A stretch of 64,000 nt of DNA from an uncultured Roseicyclus sp. (GTDB lineage Bacteria > Pseudomonadota > Alphaproteobacteria > Rhodobacterales > Rhodobacteraceae). The stretch's first letter is position 1; each line of letters opens with the position of its first letter. Made by a program: the position numbers and the translations under genes. The notes beneath the pieces are model-generated. The model was not told the origin of the DNA and made no database searches. It saw only the letters and a program-made list of their open reading frames with translations. The DNA is taken from contig CANLLF010000005.1 of assembly GCA_947491935.1 (NCBI GenBank), forward strand, positions 62,001 through 126,000, given 5' to 3'. Of this stretch, positions 18,766 to 29,463 are shown piece after piece.

Positions 18766-20427
18766 GTGGGGACTGGATTGGCAAACGCCGTGGTTCTTTC
18801 ATTTTTGGCAATCACGCTGGCGACCGCCACGGTGGCTGTGATATTGACGTCCCGGTTTCTCGGTGGCCTCGGGTCATCGGCGCGTGCGTCAGGGCCGCCA
18901 ACCGGCGCGATGGGCGCCGCCGACATACAGCGCAGTTATCGGTTCCGCGAAGGCTATCTTCTTTCCGATATCGATGCCGACGATGCCTTTCTCGATGTCG
19001 AAACCGACCGGACGGCCGCCTTCACCCGGCTGACCGCCGCATTCAGCCCGCTCAGCCCTGATTTCGGTGCCCATCTCGCCGCCCTGCGCGAGCGGGGCGA
19101 GGCCTTCCTGATCGACGGCCGCATCGGCTCGGATCCCGTTTCTATCGGCGGATTGCTGGAAGACGAGGACGGCATCCTGACGCTTTCCATCGGCCCCTCG
19201 CGCGAATATGGCGGGCGGCAGACCGTGGACACGGCCACACTGGACGCCCTGCAGGGCGAGCTTGGCGATCTACGTGCGTCGCTGGATGCCGGCAGCATCC
19301 CGATGTGGCGTGTGGGCGATGGGGATCGCGTGACCTGGGCCAATACCGCCTATTACGATCTGGTGGAGCGGTTGCATGATGGCGAAGCCGCCGCCTGGCC
19401 CCTGCCCGCCGTTTTCGCCGATCAGCTTCAGCCTGCTCCCAGCAGTGGCACTACACGGCGGTGCCAGTTGGATTTGCCCGACCGCGACGATGCCACCTGG
19501 TACGAGATCAGCCGCGATGACCTGCCGGGCGGCACCGCGCTTTTCACCGCGCTCCCGGCTGACCGTGTGATCCGGGCCGAAACCAACCTGCGCGAGTTTC
19601 TTCAGACCACCGCCAAGACCTTTGCCGCCCTTCCCATCGGCCTTGCTGTCTTTGACAGCAAACGCCAGTTGGTCACCTTCAATCCCGCCTTGTGCACCCT
19701 GACCCAGGCCGAGCCGAAATTCCTCACGGCCCGCCCTGATCTGCGCTCTTTCCTCGATCAGCTCCGCGAAAAGGGCCGTATCCCCGAACCCCGCGACTAC
19801 CGGTCGTGGCGTGATGAGATTGCCCGGCTTGAGGAAGGCGCCGAAAACGGCACCTATCAGGAGATGTGGGAATTGCCCGAGGGTAAAACCTTCCGCGTCA
19901 TCGGGCGCCCGCATCCTGACGGCGCGATTGCCTTCATGTTCGAGGATATCAGCGCCGAGGTCTCGCTCACCCGCCAGTTCCGCGCCGATCTCGATATGTA
20001 CCAGGCCGTGCTCGATGCCACGCCCTCCGCAATTGCCGTGTTCGACGCCGACGGCGCAATGATCGGCTTCAACGAAGGCTATTCCCGGCTTTGGGGCCGC
20101 GATGCGGCGGACCACGCCCAGATGCCCAATGTCTACGATGCCTGCGCCCAGTGGTCCGCGCACTGCGCACCCAGCGACCTCTGGGGCAACATGCGGCAAT
20201 TCGTCGGCCATCACATGGACCGCGCCCCGTGGGTGGGCAACGTGCAGCTCAAGGATGGTGCCCGGCTCGCCGTTCGTGTCGCCCCGGCGCGGGGCCGCGC
20301 AACGGTGATCCATTTCATCCCGCTGGAGGGGAGCCTGATGGATCCGCTGGCCGACCTCGCCCTGAAGCCCGCCGCCGTGATCGAGGCCGAAGATATCACC
20401 CCGCTCGACGCTGCGCGCACCGCCTGA
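18766..20427 (+). CDS. Membrane-anchored PAS-domain protein without kinase domain
   Basis: A 553-residue protein with one N-terminal membrane helix (VVLSFLAITLATATVAVIL) followed by at least three PAS-like segments (about residues 170-260, 280-390 and 410-520). The clearest carries the FxxDISAEV-type PAS-fold end. There is no H box and no HATPase domain, so it is a sensor or scaffold, not a histidine kinase. The frame is closed by a TGA at 18763, so the GTG at 18766 (GAGGGG upstream) is the earliest start. Being next to regB suggests a signalling role; the partner is unknown. Confidence 0.78.
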   Translation: MGTGLANAVVLSFLAITLATATVAVILTSRFLGGLGSSARASGPPTGAMGAADIQRSYRFREGYLLSDIDADDAFLDVETDRTAAFTRLTAAFSPLSPDFGAHLAALRERGEAFLIDGRIGSDPVSIGGLLEDEDGILTLSIGPSREYGGRQTVDTATLDALQGELGDLRASLDAGSIPMWRVGDGDRVTWANTAYYDLVERLHDGEAAAWPLPAVFADQLQPAPSSGTTRRCQLDLPDRDDATWYEISRDDLPGGTALFTALPADRVIRAETNLREFLQTTAKTFAALPIGLAVFDSKRQLVTFNPALCTLTQAEPKFLTARPDLRSFLDQLREKGRIPEPRDYRSWRDEIARLEEGAENGTYQEMWELPEGKTFRVIGRPHPDGAIAFMFEDISAEVSLTRQFRADLDMYQAVLDATPSAIAVFDADGAMIGFNEGYSRLWGRDAADHAQMPNVYDACAQWSAHCAPSDLWGNMRQFVGHHMDRAPWVGNVQLKDGARLAVRVAPARGRATVIHFIPLEGSLMDPLADLALKPAAVIEAEDITPLDAARTA

Positions 20428-20473
20428 CGGCGCGTCTTGCGGGCTGCGCAGGGATCGCTAGAGTTGCGCCGTG

Positions 20474-20995
20474 ATGCCTGCCTCCACCCCCGTGATCCTC
20501 CCCGAAGCCGACGCTCCGCAGCTGCCTGACTGGCCGGAGCGCGGCACGATCACGCTTGCCGATGAGGCCGACACCGACGCGCTGGCCCACGGGCTGGCAA
20601 GTCTGATCCGGCCCGGGAATGTTCTGCTGCTATCGGGTCATCTCGGCGCTGGGAAAACCCACCTCGCCCGCGCGCTAATCCGGGCGCTTGTCGGCGCGCC
20701 GGAGGAGCCGGTGCCAAGCCCCACCTTCACGCTGGTTCAGACTTACACAACACCCTTTTCCGACATCTGGCACGCGGATCTCTATCGTCTGGGCGATCCC
20801 GGGGAGCTGGCCGAACTCGGCCTCGACGAGGCCATGGGGCAGGCGATTTGCCTGATCGAATGGCCCGACCGTCTGGCCCCCGACTGGCCGAGCGGAGCCG
20901 TATTGATCGACCTTGCGCGACAGCCCGATGACAGCCGGATCGCCCGGCTTCTGGCAGCTGGCGAGACGCCCCTGTCCGCGGCGCTCGCGCAGTGA
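20474..20995 (+). CDS. tsaE: tRNA threonylcarbamoyladenosine biosynthesis ATPase TsaE
   Basis: A 173-residue P-loop ATPase with Walker A GHLGAGKTHLARAL and the conserved VPSPTFTLVQTY and DLYRL blocks. With TsaB and TsaD it forms t6A37 in ANN-decoding tRNAs; tsaD lies at 43034 in this window. A GTG three bases upstream (20471) is an alternative start. The stop overlaps the next gene (GTGA), so tsaE, amgK and murU are co-translated. Confidence 0.93.
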   Translation: MPASTPVILPEADAPQLPDWPERGTITLADEADTDALAHGLASLIRPGNVLLLSGHLGAGKTHLARALIRALVGAPEEPVPSPTFTLVQTYTTPFSDIWHADLYRLGDPGELAELGLDEAMGQAICLIEWPDRLAPDWPSGAVLIDLARQPDDSRIARLLAAGETPLSAALAQ

Positions 20996-21921
20996 GCCGC
21001 GACCCCTTCCTTGATCGCGTCGGATGGGGCGGAGCCGATATCGCTCCGCTCGCCCCCGACGCCTCCGCCCGCCATTACCTGCGCCTGACGTATGGCGGCG
21101 AAAGCGCCGTCCTGATGGCGGCCCCGGTCGCGACTGAGGCAGACCGTGCAAGCTTCACCGCGTTCCGCAGGATCAGCGCACATCTCCGCCGCCTGGGCCT
21201 CTCGGCCCCTGAGGAATATGCCGCGGATCCAACGGCCGGGCTCATTCTTATGGAAGATCTCGGTGACCGGACCCTGTCCTATCTGCTGGAAACCGATCCC
21301 GACACGGCGCGTGAAGCCTACGCGGCGACAATTGCCCTTTTGCCGCGCCTGCATGTGGACCCTCCGGCCGATCTGGCCCGTCCCGATGCGCGCGACCTTG
21401 CCGTGATGGTCGGCCTCACCTTCGATCTCCTGCCAAAAAGCGATGCCCTGAGGGCCGCGCTGCTCCCGGCGCTCGAGGCGGCCCTGACCCCACTGACCCA
21501 AACCGCGCCCGTTCTTTCCCTGCGCGATGTGCATGGCGATAACCTACTGTGGTTGCCGGACCGCGAGGGCGACGCGCGGATCGGCCTGCTGGACTATCAG
21601 GATGCGCTGCTGCTGCCCGATGGCTACGATCTGGCCTCCCTGCTCGACGATCCGCGGCGCGTCGTCCCCGAGGAATGGCGCGACGATTTCCTGCGCCAGG
21701 CCGATGCCAATATCGCCCATGTCACCCTCCTGTCGCTCACCCGCAATCTGCGCATTCTGGGCATCTTCCATCGCCTGTCCGCACAATTCGGCAAGCCCCA
21801 CTACGCCGCCTTCATACCGCGGACCCGGGCCGTCATCGCCCGCGCGGCGGCAGAACTCCCTGGCCTCTGCGCGCCGGTCACGGAGCTTCTGGACCGCACC
21901 GAAGATTGGGGCGCGCCATGA
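20992..21921 (+). CDS. amgK: N-acetylmuramate/GlcNAc anomeric kinase AmgK
   Basis: A 309-residue member of the aminoglycoside phosphotransferase fold. The catalytic loop is RDVHGDNLLWL and the metal motif LLDYQDALL. Position between tsaE and a nucleotidyltransferase gene is the usual one for AmgK, which phosphorylates the C1 hydroxyl of MurNAc in the cell-wall recycling route that bypasses MurA. GTG start overlapping the tsaE stop. Assignment as AmgK rather than another sugar kinase rests on the neighbour murU. Confidence 0.88.
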   Translation: MSRDPFLDRVGWGGADIAPLAPDASARHYLRLTYGGESAVLMAAPVATEADRASFTAFRRISAHLRRLGLSAPEEYAADPTAGLILMEDLGDRTLSYLLETDPDTAREAYAATIALLPRLHVDPPADLARPDARDLAVMVGLTFDLLPKSDALRAALLPALEAALTPLTQTAPVLSLRDVHGDNLLWLPDREGDARIGLLDYQDALLLPDGYDLASLLDDPRRVVPEEWRDDFLRQADANIAHVTLLSLTRNLRILGIFHRLSAQFGKPHYAAFIPRTRAVIARAAAELPGLCAPVTELLDRTEDWGAP

Positions 21922-22613
21922 CGCTTCCGTGCCTGATCCTCGCCGCCGGGTTCGGCAACCGCATGGGCGACCTGACCGCCACACAGCCCAAGCCACTGAT
22001 CGAAGTGGGCGGCAACACCTTGCTCGACCACGCCCTTCACATCGCGCGCGACGCGGCCGGGCCGATTGCGGTCAACGCCCATTACCGGGCGGATCAGATC
22101 TCCGCCCATCTTGGCCCGGCGCCAGACGTCACCCTGCTTCACGAAACGCCGCACATTCTGGATTCCGGGGGGGCCGTGAAGAACGCGGCGCGCCGTTGGC
22201 GAAGGGGCCCGATGGCCACCCTGAATGCCGATAACGTCTGGACCGGGCCGAACTCGCTCAACGCGCTGAGCGCGGCCTTCGATGCCTCCCGGATGGACGC
22301 TCTCCTCCTCCTGATCCCGCGCATCAAGGCAACGGGGCGGGAGGGTGGCGGCGATTTCGAAATGGATGCCGATGGCCGCCTCGAACTCAAGAAATCGCCC
22401 GATGCCCTCGTCTATACCGGCGCACAAATTCTCGACCCGACGCTTGCCCTGCAAGATCCGCGCGATGTGTTTTCGCTGCGGGATGTCTGGGCCGCAATGC
22501 AGGCCAACGGGCGGCTCTTTGGGTTGATCCATGAGGGGGGATGGGCCGATGTGGGCCAGCCGCAGGGCATCTTGGATGCCGAGGCGATGTTGGCGGAGGC
22601 CCCGGATGCGTGA
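21918..22613 (+). CDS. murU: N-acetylmuramate 1-phosphate uridylyltransferase MurU
   Basis: A 231-residue nucleotidyltransferase with the signature LILAAGFGNRMGDLT and the conserved KPLIEVGG, NADN and WADVGQP blocks. It converts MurNAc-1-phosphate to UDP-MurNAc after AmgK. The ATG at 21918 overlaps the amgK stop. A long in-frame extension upstream to 21549 runs inside amgK and is not real. Confidence 0.92.
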   Translation: MTLPCLILAAGFGNRMGDLTATQPKPLIEVGGNTLLDHALHIARDAAGPIAVNAHYRADQISAHLGPAPDVTLLHETPHILDSGGAVKNAARRWRRGPMATLNADNVWTGPNSLNALSAAFDASRMDALLLLIPRIKATGREGGGDFEMDADGRLELKKSPDALVYTGAQILDPTLALQDPRDVFSLRDVWAAMQANGRLFGLIHEGGWADVGQPQGILDAEAMLAEAPDA

Positions 22614-25572
22614 CCCGATGTTTGACCCGCAATCCACGCCGCGCGTCTTCGCCACGCCCCTTGGCGTGGATTTCTGCGCTGCGCTGATCGACGGCCTGGA
22701 TACGCAGCTACAAGACCAGCCGCCCGAAGCCCTCGCGCGTGTCGAAATCCTCGTTGCCAACGCCCGGATGCAGCGCCGCCTTCAGGCGCTCTACGCCCAA
22801 TCCGGCCCGCGCCTTCTGCCCCGCATCCGGCCCGTTCTGTCCCTGTCGGAAACGGCCGATCTCGAAGGCCTGCCGCAGGCGATGACGCCGCTGGCGCTGC
22901 GTCTGGAACTCGCGCAATTGATCGGCAAACTGATCGACGCCAACCCCGATCTCGCGCCCCGCGCCGCGCTTTACGATCTGGCCGACAGCCTTGCCGATTT
23001 CATGGGGGAAATGGTGGAGGAAGGCGTCTCTCCCGCCGATATCGCGGCGCTCGATATGGGGGAGCATTCCGAACACTGGACGCGCGCGCGCGATTTTCTG
23101 GGCATCGCGCAGCAGGTCATCGCCAGCGGCGACCGCCCGATTCCGGAAGCCCGACAGGACGTGGTCGTGACCCGCCTGATCGCGGAGTGGCGGACCAATC
23201 CGCCCGATCATCCGGTGATCGTGGCGGGCTCCACCGGATCGCGCCGTGCCACCTTTCGGCTGATGCGGGCGGTGGCCGATCTGCCCCAGGGCGCGGTGAT
23301 CCTGCCGGGGATCGACCGCGATATGCCATCCGCGATCTGGCGTGGGTTGCTGGACGGACGGCGCTCGGGCCTTGCGGGCGAAGATCACCCGCAATTCCGC
23401 CTCGCGCGGCTCCTGGATGAGATGCAGATCGCACCGGAAGCCGTGCCGCTTTGGGGCACCCACAAACCGGCAAACCCGGCCCGCGACCGCGTGGTGTCCC
23501 TGGCGCTGCGGCCCGCACCGGTCACAAATCAATGGCGTGAAGAGGGGCCGAGCCTGCCCGATGTGCCCGGTGCGATGGCGGAGGTCACCCTGGTTGAGGC
23601 CCCGTCGCCACAAATGGAGGCCACCGCCATCGCCCTGCGCCTGCGCGCCGCGGTTGAAGACGGTCAGCGCGCCGCCCTTGTCACACCTGACCGGCGCTTG
23701 GCCCGCACGGTCACGGCGCAGCTTGACCGGTGGCGCATCCTGCCCGACGACAGTGCCGGGCAGGTCGTCGCTCAAACCGCGCCGGGCCGGTTCCTGTGCC
23801 AGGTGGCCGACGCGATGACCGCGCCGATGACCGCCGAAGCCATGGTGGCGCTCCTCAAACATCCGCTTTGCCATTCCGGAATGGATCGCGGCGAGCATCT
23901 GCGCCGCACCCGCGACCTTGAATTGCAGGCGCTCCGCAACGGCCTTGCCTTCCCGACCGAGGCCGCGTTGCGGGACTGGGCCGATGGCAAAACCGGATAC
24001 GATGGCCTGGACGACTGGATCACGTGGCTGTCCGACCATCTGTTGAAACCTATGAATGTGGCCGCGATGCCCCTGCCCGATCGGTTCGCGGCCCATGTGG
24101 CGCGGGCCGAGGCGCTGGCCAGTGGCCCCGCGCCGGAGGGGACCGGTGAGCTTTACCTCAAGGAACCGGGCATCGCGGCCGCGCGGCTGCTCTCCGAGTT
24201 CTCTGCCGATGCGGTTTGGGGCCCGCCCATGTCCGCGCGCGATTATGCGGATTTCTTCGCCAAGCTTGCGGCGGATCGGGAAGTGCGTTTCGCGCTTCGG
24301 CCCCACGCCGATGTGCTGATCTGGGGCACGCAGGAGGCCCGTGTGCAGGGGGCCGATCTGACAATTCTAGCGGGCTTGAATGAGACAAGCTGGCCGCCCG
24401 CCGCCGAGGCCGATCCGTGGCTCAACCGCCTGCTCCGCGCGCAGGCGGGCCTGCGCCTGCCCGACCGGGTGATTGGCCTCAGCGCTCACGATTTTCAGCA
24501 GGGCATTGCGGGCGGCGAGGTCTGGCTCAGCCGCGCCAAACGCGACGATGAAACCGATACCGTGCCCGCCCGTTGGCTCAACCGGCTCACGAACCTTCTG
24601 GGCGGTGCCAGCCCCCAGGCCGCCCAGGCGCTGAGCAATATGCGCGCCCGCGGCGCCGATTGGCTACGGATGGCGGACGCCCTCACCACTCCGGATGCGC
24701 CGGTTCCCCCGGCCCCGCGCCCTGCCCCTGCGCCACAATCGGGCCAACGGCTGACCCAGCTTTCGGTAACGGATGTCGAGCGCCTGATCCGCGACCCCTA
24801 CGCGATCTATGCGCGCCATATCCTTGGCCTCAAACCGCTCGACCCCCTGCGCACCGCGCCGGATGCCCGCCTGCGCGGTAACGTGATCCACGACATCCTT
24901 GAGGCGTTCGTAAAAGCCACGCCCGAGGCCCTTCCGCCTGATGCACAGACCCTGTTCCTGGCGCTAGCCGAAAACATCCTTGAGCAAGACGCCCCCTGGC
25001 CCGCCGCGCGGCATTTCTGGCGCCAGCATCTGGCGCGGATCGCACCGTGGTATCTGGAGCAGGAGGCCGGATTTCGCGCCATGGCCGAACCATGGATCCT
25101 GGAAGAGTTGAAGACCTGGACCGTCCCCAACCTGTCGCTCGACCTGCGTGGCAAGGCCGACCGGATCGACCGCCTGCCCGATGGCCGCGTGGCGATCTAC
25201 GACTACAAAACAGGGAGCCTGCCCACGGCGGATGAGGCGAAGCATTTCAACAAGCAACTTTGGCTGGAGGCGCTGATGGCTCGCGGCGGGGCGTTCGGAG
25301 ACGCTGCGCTTGATGTTGCGAAGCTGACCTATGTCGGCCTCGGCTCGTCGCCGGATCTGCGGGACGAACCGGTGGATGCCGCGACGCTCGCCGAGGTCGA
25401 GGCGGGCCTTCATACGCTCGTCACCCATTATCGGCAGCGCCACGCCGGGTTCCCATCCCGCCGCGCGGTGAAGACAACTCGCTTCGACGGGCCTTACGAC
25501 CACCTTGCGCGCCTGGGGGAATGGGACGAGACCATGGATGCCACGGTGATCCCGGTGGGGCGCGAACCATGA
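22606..25572 (+). CDS. addB: Double-strand break repair protein AddB
   Basis: A 988-residue alphaproteobacterial AddB. The N-terminal helicase-like region lacks a usable Walker A, and the C-terminal RecB-type nuclease domain is clear: LRGKADRIDRLPDGRVAIYDYKTG carries the catalytic Asp and Lys. It forms the AddAB helicase-nuclease that processes broken ends for RecA. Start at 22606, overlapping the murU end by eight bases; the ATG at 22618 is an alternative. It overlaps addA by ATGA. Confidence 0.93.
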   Translation: MRDPMFDPQSTPRVFATPLGVDFCAALIDGLDTQLQDQPPEALARVEILVANARMQRRLQALYAQSGPRLLPRIRPVLSLSETADLEGLPQAMTPLALRLELAQLIGKLIDANPDLAPRAALYDLADSLADFMGEMVEEGVSPADIAALDMGEHSEHWTRARDFLGIAQQVIASGDRPIPEARQDVVVTRLIAEWRTNPPDHPVIVAGSTGSRRATFRLMRAVADLPQGAVILPGIDRDMPSAIWRGLLDGRRSGLAGEDHPQFRLARLLDEMQIAPEAVPLWGTHKPANPARDRVVSLALRPAPVTNQWREEGPSLPDVPGAMAEVTLVEAPSPQMEATAIALRLRAAVEDGQRAALVTPDRRLARTVTAQLDRWRILPDDSAGQVVAQTAPGRFLCQVADAMTAPMTAEAMVALLKHPLCHSGMDRGEHLRRTRDLELQALRNGLAFPTEAALRDWADGKTGYDGLDDWITWLSDHLLKPMNVAAMPLPDRFAAHVARAEALASGPAPEGTGELYLKEPGIAAARLLSEFSADAVWGPPMSARDYADFFAKLAADREVRFALRPHADVLIWGTQEARVQGADLTILAGLNETSWPPAAEADPWLNRLLRAQAGLRLPDRVIGLSAHDFQQGIAGGEVWLSRAKRDDETDTVPARWLNRLTNLLGGASPQAAQALSNMRARGADWLRMADALTTPDAPVPPAPRPAPAPQSGQRLTQLSVTDVERLIRDPYAIYARHILGLKPLDPLRTAPDARLRGNVIHDILEAFVKATPEALPPDAQTLFLALAENILEQDAPWPAARHFWRQHLARIAPWYLEQEAGFRAMAEPWILEELKTWTVPNLSLDLRGKADRIDRLPDGRVAIYDYKTGSLPTADEAKHFNKQLWLEALMARGGAFGDAALDVAKLTYVGLGSSPDLRDEPVDAATLAEVEAGLHTLVTHYRQRHAGFPSRRAVKTTRFDGPYDHLARLGEWDETMDATVIPVGREP

Positions 25573-28500
25573 CCGACGCCGCCACCCTCGCGCAGAACCG
25601 CGCCGCCGATCCCGGCACCTCCACCTGGCTCGGCGCCAATGCGGGTTCCGGCAAGACCCGCGTCCTGACGGACCGGGTCGCGCGCCTCCTGCTGGATGGT
25701 GTGCGGCCCGAGCGCATCCTGTGCCTCACCTACACCAAAGCCGCCGCGATGGAGATGCAGAATCGCCTCTTCTCGCGCCTTGGCGCCTGGGCGATGAAAG
25801 ATGATGGGGATCTGTGTGACACACTCACGGCCATCGGCGTGCCACGGGCCAGCTTGCAGCCCGATCTGCTGAACAATGCCCGCACGCTCTTTGCCCGCGC
25901 CATCGAAGCGCCGGGCGGGTTGAAAATCCAGACGATCCACTCCTTCTGCGCGTCCGTCTTGCGCCGCTTCCCGCTGGAGGCTCGCGTCAGCCCCGCTTTC
26001 ACGGAAATCGATGAACGGGTGCAGACGCGCCTGTTGAGTGATCTTCTAGATGATCTTGCCGAAACCCGAACTGGCCGCACCGCGCTCGACCTGATCGCGC
26101 CGCATCTGACGGGCGATGACGGGCCGGTCGCCCTCGCCCGCGCCGTCGCGGGCCGAGCCGAGGCTCTGACGCCGGGCGCCGATTGGGAGGCGATCTGCGA
26201 CTTTGTCGGCATCGATCCCGGCCTGACAGACACGCAAATCATCGGCACGGTTTTCCAAGGCGGCGAGGCCGATATGGCCCACGCGATCCGCTCCAATCTG
26301 GACCTCAGCAAAAGCACGCAAACCACGCTGCACACGGCGCTTGGCAATGTGAATTGGATCGATCCGGCGCTGGACGATCTGGCGATCCTTGAAGGTATTT
26401 TCCTTTTCAAATCAGGTGCAAAACAGTTTCAGCCGAAGATCGCCGGCATCGCCAATGCCGCCGTCCGAACTGCTATCGGCGACGCGATGGAGCCGATCAA
26501 CGACCTGATGGAGCGGGTGGCCGAGGCCCGCCCGCTGCGCACCGGCTTCCTGACGGCGCACCGCACCCATGCGCTGCATGGCTTCGCCGCAACTTTCCTG
26601 CCAGCCTATGCCAACGCCAAGGAGGCGCGCGGCTGGCTCGATTTCGACGATCTTATCGACAAGACCCGCCACCTTCTGTCCGACCCGCGCGTGGCGCAAT
26701 GGGTGCTGTTCCGGCTGGATGGTGGCATCGACCACATTCTTGTAGATGAAGCGCAGGATACCTCCCCCCGGCAATGGGATATCGTGAACCGGCTGGCCGA
26801 GGATTTCGCCGCCGGGGAAGGCGCGCGGGCCGATGTGGAGCGGACGATCTTCGTGGTCGGCGACAAGAAACAATCGATCTACTCGTTCCAGGGCGCCGAC
26901 CCCGCCGAATTCGACCGGATGCGGACCCATTTCAAGGCGCGGCTCAACACGATCAACGCACCGTTTCAGGATGCCGCGCTGATCCATTCCTTCCGCTCGG
27001 CGCCGCCGATCCTGGCGCTGGTCGATACCGTCGCCCGCGGGCTTGGCGCGCCCGGCCTTGGCGACGCGGTGGAGCATGAGGCCTTCTTCGGCACACGGCC
27101 GGGCCGCGTGGATCTCTGGCCCCATATCGAGCCGAGCCCCAGGGCCGACAAACCCGATTGGGACGATCCGCAAGACATCGTGTCGGAGGACCACCATTCG
27201 TCGATCCTCGCCAAAGCGCTGGCCGAGCGGATCCGGCATATGGTGGATCATCCGCCGCAGATCGAGGTCGACGGCACAGCCCGCGCGTTGCAGGCGGGCG
27301 ATATCATGATCCTCGTCCGCTCCCGCTCACCGCTCTTTCACAAGATCATCGCCGAGCTGAAGTCGGCCGGTCTGCCGGTCGCGGGTGTCGACCGGTCGCA
27401 ACTGACCTCCCCGCTTGCGGTGAAAGACCTGCTGGCGCTGTGCCGGTTCCTCGCAACGCCCGAGGATGACCTGTCGCTGGCCGCCATCCTGCGCTCGCCG
27501 CTCTGTGGGTTGGGCGAGTCGCAGCTCTATGACCTCGCCCATGGGCGGCCGGGCTACCTCTGGTCGGCCCTGCGCGGACGGGCGGAGGAATTCCCGGACG
27601 CCCATGCCATCCTCACCGATCTGCGCGATCAGGCCGATTTCCTGCGCCCCTATGACCTGCTGGAACGCGCCCTGATCCGGCATGATGGCCGCCGTCGCCT
27701 GATCGCGCGGCTGGGGCCGGAGGCGGAGGATGCCGTCGATGCGATGCTGGCCCAGGCGCTGGCCTATGAGGCGACGGAGGTGCCGTCACTGACGGGTTTC
27801 GTGGGCTGGCTGGAATCCGGTGACGTGCAGGTGAAGCGCGATCTGAGCCAGGCGGAAGGCCAGATCCGGGTGATGACGGTCCATGGCGCCAAGGGGTTGG
27901 AGGCCCCGGTGGTGATCCTGCCCGATTGCGCGCAACGGCAGGGGCGCGGGCCGCATGTGGGCCTGCTGCAGCCGGAGGACGGGCCGGTTCTGTGGCCGCC
28001 CCGGAAGGATGACCGCAGCGACGTGGTGATGCTGGCCGATGCCGACCGCAAGACGCGCGAGGCGGAGGAGGCGAACCGGCTCCTTTACGTCGCGATGACG
28101 CGGGCGGAAAGCTGGCTGATCGTGGCTGCCGCCGGGCGGTTGGGCAGCGCCGATGACAGCGCGTGGTACAAGATCGTGGCTGATGCGATGGAGGAGATGG
28201 GCGCCGCGCCACTTGCAGTTCCCGGGCTGGGCGGGGAAGGCCTGCGTCTGGAATCCGGCGCGTGGCCGGAGGCGTCGAAATCCGCGCAGGAGGCCGACGC
28301 GCGCCCCGCGCTTCCCGCTTGGGTAACCGCCCTCGCCCCACCCCCCGCCAAGGACAAACCCGCCCGCACCCCGTCGGATCTGGGCGGCGCCAAGGCGCTC
28401 CCCGGCGAGGGCGCGGATACCGCCGCCGCCCTGCGTCGCGGGCGGATCGTGCATCTGCTGCTGGAGCATTTGCCGCGCCTGCCGCAACCGGCCTGGGTCG

Positions 28501-28940
28501 CCGCCGCGCCCGGCATCGCGGCGCTGGAGGCTGCGGACGTGACGGAGGCCGAATTTGCCCCCCACCTGGCCGAGGCCATTGCCGTTCTGACCGACCCGAC
28601 GCTGAGCCATATCTTCGCGCCCGACACGTTGGCGGAGGTCGAGATCACCGGCCGGTCCACCACGCTGGACGCCGACATGCTTGGAATCATCGACCGCCTG
28701 ATCGTGACCGACACCCAAATCACCGCGATCGACTTCAAGACGAATGTGCAGGTGCCCGCCGCGGCCCACGACACGCCCGAAGGGCTATTGCGCCAGATGG
28801 GCGCCTATGCCGAGCTTCTCAAACCCATCTATCCCAACCACAAAATCGCCACCGCGATCCTGTGGTCCCGCACGCCGTCACTGATGGAATTGCCACACGA
28901 TCTCGTGTCTGACGCGCTGATACGCGCAAGGGGTGCTTGA
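25569..28940 (+). CDS. addA: Double-strand break repair helicase AddA
   Basis: A 1123-residue UvrD/RecB-type helicase-nuclease. Walker A is [10 protein letters not shown]; motif II is [12 protein letters not shown]; motif III is [14 protein letters not shown]; the [18 protein letters not shown] block and a C-terminal nuclease motif (ITAIDFKTN) are present. It is the motor and second nuclease of AddAB. The ATG at 25569 overlaps the addB stop. Confidence 0.95.
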   Translation: MTDAATLAQNRAADPGTSTWLGANAGSGKTRVLTDRVARLLLDGVRPERILCLTYTKAAAMEMQNRLFSRLGAWAMKDDGDLCDTLTAIGVPRASLQPDLLNNARTLFARAIEAPGGLKIQTIHSFCASVLRRFPLEARVSPAFTEIDERVQTRLLSDLLDDLAETRTGRTALDLIAPHLTGDDGPVALARAVAGRAEALTPGADWEAICDFVGIDPGLTDTQIIGTVFQGGEADMAHAIRSNLDLSKSTQTTLHTALGNVNWIDPALDDLAILEGIFLFKSGAKQFQPKIAGIANAAVRTAIGDAMEPINDLMERVAEARPLRTGFLTAHRTHALHGFAATFLPAYANAKEARGWLDFDDLIDKTRHLLSDPRVAQWVLFRLDGGIDHILVDEAQDTSPRQWDIVNRLAEDFAAGEGARADVERTIFVVGDKKQSIYSFQGADPAEFDRMRTHFKARLNTINAPFQDAALIHSFRSAPPILALVDTVARGLGAPGLGDAVEHEAFFGTRPGRVDLWPHIEPSPRADKPDWDDPQDIVSEDHHSSILAKALAERIRHMVDHPPQIEVDGTARALQAGDIMILVRSRSPLFHKIIAELKSAGLPVAGVDRSQLTSPLAVKDLLALCRFLATPEDDLSLAAILRSPLCGLGESQLYDLAHGRPGYLWSALRGRAEEFPDAHAILTDLRDQADFLRPYDLLERALIRHDGRRRLIARLGPEAEDAVDAMLAQALAYEATEVPSLTGFVGWLESGDVQVKRDLSQAEGQIRVMTVHGAKGLEAPVVILPDCAQRQGRGPHVGLLQPEDGPVLWPPRKDDRSDVVMLADADRKTREAEEANRLLYVAMTRAESWLIVAAAGRLGSADDSAWYKIVADAMEEMGAAPLAVPGLGGEGLRLESGAWPEASKSAQEADARPALPAWVTALAPPPAKDKPARTPSDLGGAKALPGEGADTAAALRRGRIVHLLLEHLPRLPQPAWVAAAPGIAALEAADVTEAEFAPHLAEAIAVLTDPTLSHIFAPDTLAEVEITGRSTTLDADMLGIIDRLIVTDTQITAIDFKTNVQVPAAAHDTPEGLLRQMGAYAELLKPIYPNHKIATAILWSRTPSLMELPHDLVSDALIRARGA

Positions 28941-29002
28941 CGCCCCGGTTGCCCGTCCATACCTTCAGCCTCCGAATTCATTCCGCCAGGAGGGCATCTG
29001 CC

Positions 29003-29323
29003 ATGGCCACCACCGCTGTCACCGACGCTGATTTCGACTCCCAGGTCAAACAATCCGACATTCCCGTTGTCGTCGATTTCTGGGCCGAATGGTGCGGCCC
29101 CTGCAAACAGATCGGCCCGGCGCTTGAAGAGCTGAGTGACGAATACGATGGCCGCGTGAAGATCGTGAAGGTCAATGTCGACGAGAACCCCAACGCGCCG
29201 ATGCAGTTGGGCGTGCGCGGCATCCCGGCCCTTTTCATGTTCAAGGACGGTGAAGTGATCTCCAACAAGGTTGGCGCCGCTCCCAAGGCCGCACTTCAGA
29301 AATGGATTGAAGAGGCCGTCTGA
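29003..29323 (+). CDS. trxA: Thioredoxin
   Basis: A 106-residue classical thioredoxin with the active site AEWCGPCK and the conserved cis-Pro loop RGIPALFMF. Cytoplasmic thiol-disulfide reductant; it would also supply electrons to the methionine sulfoxide reductase at 7080. The start at 29003 follows CAGGAGGG; an upstream ATG extension lacks support. A terminator follows. Confidence 0.97.
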   Translation: MATTAVTDADFDSQVKQSDIPVVVDFWAEWCGPCKQIGPALEELSDEYDGRVKIVKVNVDENPNAPMQLGVRGIPALFMFKDGEVISNKVGAAPKAALQKWIEEAV

Positions 29324-29348
29324 GCGCCCCTGATCCGTCACGCAATCG

Positions 29349-29371
29349 GGGCGCCTTCGGGCGCCCTTTTT
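29349..29371 (+). terminator. Rho-independent terminator after trxA
   Basis: Perfect 7-bp stem GGGCGCC with a TTCG tetraloop (29356-29359), followed by five T. It separates trxA from regA. Confidence 0.9.
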
Positions 29372-29463
29372 CGTTGACGGCTCAAAACCTTTTCATCCGC
29401 GACAAATTGACCATAAGCCATTCATTCCTATAACTAGATATAGGGGACCTGAGGAGACGACAC

